Shown: positions 5,469 through 9,915 of the stretch, in pieces | Layout of the letters: each line of letters begins with the position of its first letter | Position numbering within the stretch: the stretch's first letter is position 1 | DNA from: CALKWS01 sp048594865 | Lineage (GTDB): Bacteria > Actinomycetota > Actinomycetes > Actinomycetales > Beutenbergiaceae | Length of the DNA: 9,915 nucleotides | Reading direction: 5' to 3' | Assembly: GCA_048594865.1 (NCBI GenBank) | Contig: JBMDWZ010000166.1 | Location: 1 to 9,915 of the forward strand | Translations under genes and position numbers: made by a program | Notes under the pieces: generated by a model | What the model was told of the DNA's origin: nothing | The model's input: the letters and a program-made list of their open reading frames with translations, nothing else | Database searches by the model: none

Positions 5469-6758
5469 GTGTTGATCTGCATCAGTGTGAGCCACCGGAC
5501 GGCGTCCTTTGCGCTGCTCGATCGCCTCACCACTGGTCACGAGGGATCGGAATCCCACCTGCAGGACGATGGCGTCCGCGGTGCCGTGACGATCTCCACG
5601 TGCAACAGGTTCGAGACGTACCTGGACGTCACCGTCGATGAGTCCGGTTCGGTGGATGCCGCCTACGACGACGCCTTGGCCAGGTTCGCTTCGGCGGCCG
5701 GTGCCCCGGTGCAGCAGTTGCGTGACAGCGCACAGATGATGTCTTCCAGCCGGGTGGCCGCGCACCTGTTCGCGGTGACCACCGGCCTTGAGTCTGTGGC
5801 CGTTGGCGAAGAGGACATCGCCGGGCAGGTCAGGCGCGCCCTCGAGCAGTCGCGCAAGGAGCGAGCCAGCTCGGCAGCCCTCGAGCAGCTTTTTGAGATG
5901 GCCTCAGCGACCAGTCGTGGCGTTCGGTCGGCGACCAAGATCAACTCCGCGGGCCGTTCGATGGTTCGTTTGGCTTTGGACCTGGCCGAGTCACGAATTC
6001 CGTCGTGGCGTCAGGCTCGGGTGCTGCTGATCGGAACCGGCGCCTATGCCCGCACCACGCTCGCCGCGCTGCGTGCCCGCGGTGTGCAGAGTGTGGCCGT
6101 CTCATCGCCCTCGGGTCGCCAAGCTGTGTTCGCGACCAGGGAGCATGTTCGACCTATCCCGCCGGCGGACTTGGCCAATGCGATCGCCGAGGCGGACCTG
6201 GTCATCACCTCCACGCGGGTGCACGTGTTGGACGCGGAGATCATTCGCGCCGCGCGCGGAGACATCGACCTACCGCTGTTGATCATCGACCTCGGCCTGC
6301 CGGCGAACGTCGCCAAAGACGTGACCACGGTGCCCGGCGTCGACTTGCTGGATCTGGAAACGATCAGCGTGCACGCCCCGGTTCAGGAGTTGAACGCCTC
6401 GGGGCGCGCTCGAGACCTGGTGGAGGACGCCGCCGAGGATTACACCGTGCAGCGGGCCCAGGAACAGGCCGCGCCGGTGATCGTGGCGTTCCGGGACCAG
6501 GTCGAGGATCTCGTGAACACGGCTCTGCGGCGGGCCAAGACTCGAGGCGAATACTCCCCCGATGTGGAGCGGGTGCTGCGGCACTTCGCGAGTGTGCTGG
6601 TCCACATGCCCAGCGAGCGGGCCCGGGAGATGGCGGCCGAGGGCCGGCTGGATGAGTTCTCCGCGGCGCTGGATGTGATCCACGGGGTGCAGACGCAGAC
6701 CGGCCAGCCCGATGCGGCCGGGTCCAGCATCCAAGATCCGCCCGCAAAGCAAGCCTAA
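5469..6758 (+). CDS. hemA: Glutamyl-tRNA reductase
   Basis: Reduces the glutamate of Glu-tRNA(Glu) with NADPH to glutamate-1-semialdehyde, the first committed step of C5-pathway tetrapyrrole synthesis. Visible: SHRTA at 8-12; TISTCNRFETYL with the nucleophilic Cys45; the segment FAVTTGLESVAVGEEDIAGQ at 101-120 (the family's G-L-x-S-x-x-V-G-E-x-x-I-x-G-Q); the NADPH-binding turn LLIGTGAYARTTLAAL around 186-201; IIDLGLPANV at 272-281; and the C-terminal dimerisation helices from about 320. The length of 429 is typical. The start is GTG at 5469-5471; TTG at 5472 is the only near alternative, and no earlier in-frame start codon is close. It is divergent from hemE. The next gene is convergent, so hemA is probably monocistronic and can be controlled apart from the later steps. 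hemL, its usual partner, is not in the window. Confidence 0.97.
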   Translation: MLICISVSHRTASFALLDRLTTGHEGSESHLQDDGVRGAVTISTCNRFETYLDVTVDESGSVDAAYDDALARFASAAGAPVQQLRDSAQMMSSSRVAAHLFAVTTGLESVAVGEEDIAGQVRRALEQSRKERASSAALEQLFEMASATSRGVRSATKINSAGRSMVRLALDLAESRIPSWRQARVLLIGTGAYARTTLAALRARGVQSVAVSSPSGRQAVFATREHVRPIPPADLANAIAEADLVITSTRVHVLDAEIIRAARGDIDLPLLIIDLGLPANVAKDVTTVPGVDLLDLETISVHAPVQELNASGRARDLVEDAAEDYTVQRAQEQAAPVIVAFRDQVEDLVNTALRRAKTRGEYSPDVERVLRHFASVLVHMPSERAREMAAEGRLDEFSAALDVIHGVQTQTGQPDAAGSSIQDPPAKQA

Positions 6759-6764
6759 GAAGTC

Positions 6765-6788
6765 GAGGCCCGACGGCGCATCGGCCTC
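6765..6788. terminator. Hairpin after hemA (first of two)
   Basis: The stem is GAGGCC-(C bulge)-GA paired with TC-GGCCTC, around a 7-nt loop (CGGCGCA). It starts seven bases after the hemA TAA stop. No T-run follows, as is common for terminators in high-GC actinobacteria. The effect is inferred from position and structure only. Confidence 0.5.
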
Positions 6789-6799
6789 CCGTAAAGCGG

Positions 6800-6832
6800 T
6801 GCTGCCCGACTCGTCGTGCGAATCGGGCAGCA
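6800..6832. terminator. Hairpin between convergent genes (second, stronger)
   Basis: TGCTGCCCGA (6800-6809) pairs perfectly with TCGGGCAGCA (6823-6832). Inside a C/A mismatch there are three more pairs (TCG/CGA) around a 5-nt loop. It lies 42 bp after the hemA stop and 22 bp from the stop of the convergent gene, so it can act in both directions. No U-tract is seen on either side. Confidence 0.65.
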
Positions 6833-6853
6833 ACACTCACAGCAGCTGAGGCA

Positions 6854-9841
6854 TCAGGTGGTCGTTTTGCGGGGCCCGCTCCGTCGCATCGCTGAGCCCG
6901 CCACTAGGGCCAGCCCGGCGAGCACGGCAACCACGGTCATCGCTACTAGCAGGGCTGCGCCACCGAGCCCGGTGCTCGGCATCTCATCGGTCCCGGCATC
7001 GCGATCGGGACCGGAGGATTGGTCGCCCGGTGCGCCCTCGGTGTTACCGCCATCTGAGTCGGTGCCGCCTGAGTCGGTGCCACCATCAGTGCCAGCGCCA
7101 TCAGTGCCACCACCATCGGCCGCATCACCGTCGTCCTCACCGGCACCGTCTTCACCGGCACCGTCTTCATCGGTCCCGTCCTCACCGCTCCCGTCCTCAC
7201 CGCTCCCGTCCTCACCGCTCCCGTCTTCACCGGTCCCGTCTTCATCGTCATCGGGCGGTGAGGAGTCCTGCGTGAACGCGCCGTCGAAGTCGACAACGTA
7301 GTCGTGGGAGACGAATTTCATGTGCTCACGGGTGAGGTCCTGAGCCTCGGTTCCGGTCTGATAGATGTCGAGCGTTCCGACGTCTTGCATGACCCGGATG
7401 GTGGTGCCGTCGGTCAACGATGGCGCCACCCCAAATGCCTCATACGATCCGGTCCAACCGTCGAGCCCCAGATCGTCATTGGAGGGCACCGGTGCATCCT
7501 GCGGGTCACCGCTCCAGCCGTAGATGGCGAAGTTGCCCGCATCATCAGCGCTACCGGCCGCAATCAAGTAGCCGCCGCCGTCGTCCACCTCGGTGATGTC
7601 ACGGATCGCGCGCCCGTCGAGGTCGAGGGTGATGTAATCCCCCACCGCGATATCGCCGCCGCTCGCGAGTACTTGGTTGCTTGAGGCCAACGAAGCGGGC
7701 TGCACATCGGACTCAGTCGCGACGACGTCGGCAATATTCTCGATTCCGATGATCAACGCCTGGTCACCGGCGGGGTCGCTGCCCAGATCGTCGGCGACCG
7801 GCACCAGCGGCGAGCGGAAACCAAGCCACAAGGTCGTGCCATCGGGAGCGATCGCGGCACCCTCAACGTTGAGCGAGTTGGGGCCCTCCACGGAGTAACC
7901 CGGGGTGGTGGCCCGCTCGAACTGCAGCGCGCCAGCTCCGGCGCCGTGCCCATCGGCGTTGTCCCACTCCACCAGGGCATCGCGGAATCCGGTGGCGGCG
8001 CCGACGTATTCGAGTTCGGTCTGGGCACCGGAGCCGATCACATCGGTGGCGAACACGATGTCGCGGTGCGGCCAGTAGTTGCCGCTGCGCGAGTTGCCCA
8101 AGGATCCGACCCAGTAGATGGTGTTATCCACGCGGGCGGCACCCTCGAGATCGAATGTGCGGTCGGTGACGTGGTCGATGACGTCGGTGAAGTCGAACTC
8201 GGCCACCGGTTCGCCGAATGTGGGTGCGAACAGGCGCAACTGGTTGGAGTCGTCGTCAGCGACCACCGTGTAGCCGTCGCCCACGTCATAGGCAGCCGAG
8301 GCATCAGCCATGCCAACGTGTGCCAGGGCGGACTCATCCGGGATCGGCTCCGAGACCCAGTAGGCCAGCGAGGAACTACCGGACCGGCCGTCGCTAGTGG
8401 TGGCGGTGAGGTCAATGGTGGTGGTGCCGACTCCCGAGGGGGTGGCCTGCAGTGTGAACGTGCCGTCACCGGAGATCGTGACCTCGATGTCGTCATTGGC
8501 GACGACGTCGGTGTCGTTGGAGGCGACGGTCAGTTCGACATCATCCCCATCTGGGTCGGTGAAGGTGCCGGTAGCGGCTGGGTTGGTCGGGGCGCCGAGC
8601 ACGGCGGAGAGGGCGTTTCCGGCACCGCCGGCCACGCGCACGTCCCACGACACTTCCGGAGCGGCCTCGGGGGTGGCGACCGGGCCGTCACCGGGTGTGA
8701 ATCCCGGCGCGAAGGCGACGCCACGGAAGGCGGTATTGGGTTCGGCGGTGGCGACCACACTGGCAGTGGAGTCGGCGAAGTCCTGTTCTGGGTCGGTGAC
8801 GATCTGCACGAGTTCGTTGCCGGCATTGCTGCCTCGGGTGGCGTAGAGCACCTCGTCCTCGCCCGCGACTCGCCCGGTCAGGCCCCAGAACGATCCGGCG
8901 AACTGACCCGAGGGTTCCCACTGCTCGCCGTCGAGCTCGTACCGGACGATCGCTGCGGCGCCCTCGGTGTAGGTGACGTACAGCGAGTCACCGACGAAGG
9001 CAAAGTCGTGCGGCACCGTCGACCCGCCGGGAGCGGGTGCGATGAGATTCAGCTCCGTTTCGCTGGTCGGTACGCCGTCGCCGACCGCGTTGATGCCATG
9101 CAATCCGGTGCGATCGGAGCTGACGTAGAGCTGCCCCTCGTGAATGACTGGGACCCTGGTGTTGTTCGCTCGGTTGGCCGATCCCCCGTCGGTTGCGATC
9201 ACCTCGGGGGTGTCGCCACCGCGCTCGATGGTGAGCACTCCGGCTCGGGCTGGATCGCTGGAGTCGTTTCCGTGCCCGCCGGTCCAATACCGCTCGCCGT
9301 CGGTGGAGGCCACGCCTCTGATGTGCCGTTCGCTGTAGGCGCCGGCAAGCGTGGTGGACGTGTCGACCTCGCCGGCAGAGTCCACGCGACCGATGACCCG
9401 CAGGGTGTCTGGTGCGACGGAACCGTTGCCGTCCTCACCAAGGGGCGCGTCGTAGCCGCCGAGGGTCACGTAGTCGTGATCGGCAGACTGTTGCAGCGCT
9501 CCGGCTTGGTCCCGGTCGGTGTTGAGCGTGAGGATGCGGTGGCCCGCGTCTGCTTCCTGCTCAGTTGACGGAAGGTTCGCCTCCTGGCCGAGTTCCCCAG
9601 TGGAATCGACCCACTGAACGGCAACCGGGCCAGCGGCGTTCTCGTACGTGGTGCCATCCCCGACGACGACAACTGCGAGTTGGTCTACTTCGGCGCCTTC
9701 TGCATCGTGACTGTCAGCGAACGCAGGAGCGGCGGCAGCGCTCATGGTGAGTGCCGCCGCCACACCTAGGCTCGCAAGTGGTGACGTCAGCCGCGAGCTG
9801 GTCCGACGGAAACGATTGGCGCGGGTTACTGGGCCGAGCAT
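6854..9841 (-). CDS. Secreted, probably wall-anchored DUF3616-like protein with Ig-like domain and MPSTG sorting signal
   Basis: This 995-residue exported protein has no assigned function. A long basic n-region is followed by a hydrophobic core and a signal-peptidase site after AFA (residues 40-42). Residues about 50-385 are beta-rich and resemble an irregular propeller (strands such as GQLYVSSD, DSLYVTYTEG, EVLYATRGSN). About 393-498 resemble a bacterial Ig/cadherin-like domain (FTDPDGDDVELTVAS). About 505-855 resemble DUF3616, with the key stretch DLEGAARVDNTIYWVGSLGN at 564-583. Residues 859-953 are an acidic Gly/Asp/Glu linker. MPSTG (954-958), a membrane segment and RRSGPRK form a sortase-type tail. 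I see no cysteine. The start is ATG at 9839-9841 with a weak GCAGG site six bases upstream. It is convergent with hemA and not part of the heme operon. The domain calls rest on recalled patterns, not a search. Confidence 0.88.
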   Translation of the reverse strand: MLGPVTRANRFRRTSSRLTSPLASLGVAAALTMSAAAAPAFADSHDAEGAEVDQLAVVVVGDGTTYENAAGPVAVQWVDSTGELGQEANLPSTEQEADAGHRILTLNTDRDQAGALQQSADHDYVTLGGYDAPLGEDGNGSVAPDTLRVIGRVDSAGEVDTSTTLAGAYSERHIRGVASTDGERYWTGGHGNDSSDPARAGVLTIERGGDTPEVIATDGGSANRANNTRVPVIHEGQLYVSSDRTGLHGINAVGDGVPTSETELNLIAPAPGGSTVPHDFAFVGDSLYVTYTEGAAAIVRYELDGEQWEPSGQFAGSFWGLTGRVAGEDEVLYATRGSNAGNELVQIVTDPEQDFADSTASVVATAEPNTAFRGVAFAPGFTPGDGPVATPEAAPEVSWDVRVAGGAGNALSAVLGAPTNPAATGTFTDPDGDDVELTVASNDTDVVANDDIEVTISGDGTFTLQATPSGVGTTTIDLTATTSDGRSGSSSLAYWVSEPIPDESALAHVGMADASAAYDVGDGYTVVADDDSNQLRLFAPTFGEPVAEFDFTDVIDHVTDRTFDLEGAARVDNTIYWVGSLGNSRSGNYWPHRDIVFATDVIGSGAQTELEYVGAATGFRDALVEWDNADGHGAGAGALQFERATTPGYSVEGPNSLNVEGAAIAPDGTTLWLGFRSPLVPVADDLGSDPAGDQALIIGIENIADVVATESDVQPASLASSNQVLASGGDIAVGDYITLDLDGRAIRDITEVDDGGGYLIAAGSADDAGNFAIYGWSGDPQDAPVPSNDDLGLDGWTGSYEAFGVAPSLTDGTTIRVMQDVGTLDIYQTGTEAQDLTREHMKFVSHDYVVDFDGAFTQDSSPPDDDEDGTGEDGSGEDGSGEDGSGEDGTDEDGAGEDGAGEDDGDAADGGGTDGAGTDGGTDSGGTDSDGGNTEGAPGDQSSGPDRDAGTDEMPSTGLGGAALLVAMTVVAVLAGLALVAGSAMRRSGPRKTTT
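6857..6982 (-). other. C-terminal cell-wall sorting signal, MPSTG variant
   Basis: Residues 954-995 read MPSTG, then a hydrophobic stretch of about 24 residues (GGAALLVAMTVVAVLAGLAL and on), then the basic tail RRSGPRK. This is the tripartite plan of sortase substrates, but with Met where LPXTG has Leu. Sortase should cut between Thr957 and Gly958 and join Thr to the peptidoglycan precursor. If the Met variant is not accepted, the protein would stay as a single-pass membrane protein. Confidence 0.75.
7133..7237 (-). repeat. 15-bp tandem repeat coding an acidic pentapeptide stalk (seven units)
   Basis: Residues 869-903 are GTGED, GSGED (three times), GTDED, GAGED (twice). On the plus strand the unit is GTCCTCACCGCTCCC with minor variants, and three adjacent units are nearly identical. 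Such a stretch is expected to be an extended, negatively charged spacer that lifts the globular part off the wall. Looser TDGG/TDSGG repeats follow up to about residue 925. Confidence 0.88.
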
Positions 9842-9915
9842 TTTGGGCCTGCGTGAACTGCCCCCAGTCGCGTGCGCACCGCCAGTTTCGGGCGTGGGTT
9901 TAGGGGCAAGAAACG
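9842..9915 (-). promoter_or_regulatory. Upstream region of the surface-protein gene, no clear promoter
   Basis: Only 74 bp are available. On the minus strand I see a possible ribosome-binding site, GCAGG, six bases before the ATG. I see no TANNNT element at a useful distance. The promoter may lie beyond the right edge. No other gene is visible here. Confidence 0.3.

Noticed and set aside
7946..9568. 540-codon plus-strand open frame opposite the surface-protein gene
   Set aside because: It is antisense to a minus-strand gene with a clear signal peptide, domain-like sequence and sorting signal. Its translation is Gly/Val/Arg-rich with no recognisable motif, as expected for a shadow frame in high-GC DNA.
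6854..9841. Heme-uptake or hemophore role for the surface protein, from its position beside the heme genes
   Set aside because: It is convergent with hemA, separated by hairpins, and I see no NEAT-type or other heme-binding motif. The neighbourhood alone is not evidence.

Overview
The window is high-GC DNA that by eye shows a strong bias for G/C at third codon positions. It carries a tetrapyrrole/heme biosynthesis cluster typical of Actinomycetota. Two things support this: the ferrochelatase has the four cysteines expected of a [2Fe-2S] actinobacterial enzyme, and hemA lies divergent to hemE-hemY-hemH-hemC-hemD, an order familiar from Micrococcales. I cannot name the genus from sequence alone.

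Layout. Positions 1-5384 hold five minus-strand genes read right to left: hemE (4215-5384), hemY/cgoX (2608-4218), hemH/cpfC (1170-2570), hemC (250-1173) and the 5' part of hemD (1-236, running off the left edge). hemE/hemY and hemH/hemC each overlap by four bases (GTGA), hemY/hemH are 37 bp apart and hemC/hemD 13 bp apart, so this is very probably one operon. An 84-bp divergent promoter region (5385-5468) separates it from plus-strand hemA (5469-6758). hemA ends facing a large minus-strand gene (6854-9841). The 95-bp gap between them holds two hairpins. The large gene encodes a secreted, probably wall-anchored 995-residue protein with propeller-like, Ig-like and DUF3616-like regions, an acidic repeat stalk and an MPSTG sorting signal. 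The last 74 bp (9842-9915) are its upstream region, with no clear promoter.

How the genes work together. HemA makes glutamate-1-semialdehyde from Glu-tRNA. HemC and HemD turn porphobilinogen into uroporphyrinogen III. HemE decarboxylates that to coproporphyrinogen III. HemY/CgoX oxidises it to coproporphyrin III, and HemH/CpfC inserts iron. hemL and hemB, and the last enzyme of the actinobacterial coproporphyrin-dependent route (ChdC/HemQ), are not in the window.

Most unusual points. HemE, HemY and HemH, three adjacent genes, all carry low-complexity hydrophilic additions that their families normally lack; most are short in-frame tandem DNA repeats (12, 15, 18 and 21 bp units). hemA looks like a leaderless GTG-start gene. 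A perfect 13-bp palindrome sits in the divergent promoter. I did not find a convincing wholly new system. The best candidates for new biology are the repeat insertions in the heme enzymes and the uncharacterised surface protein.
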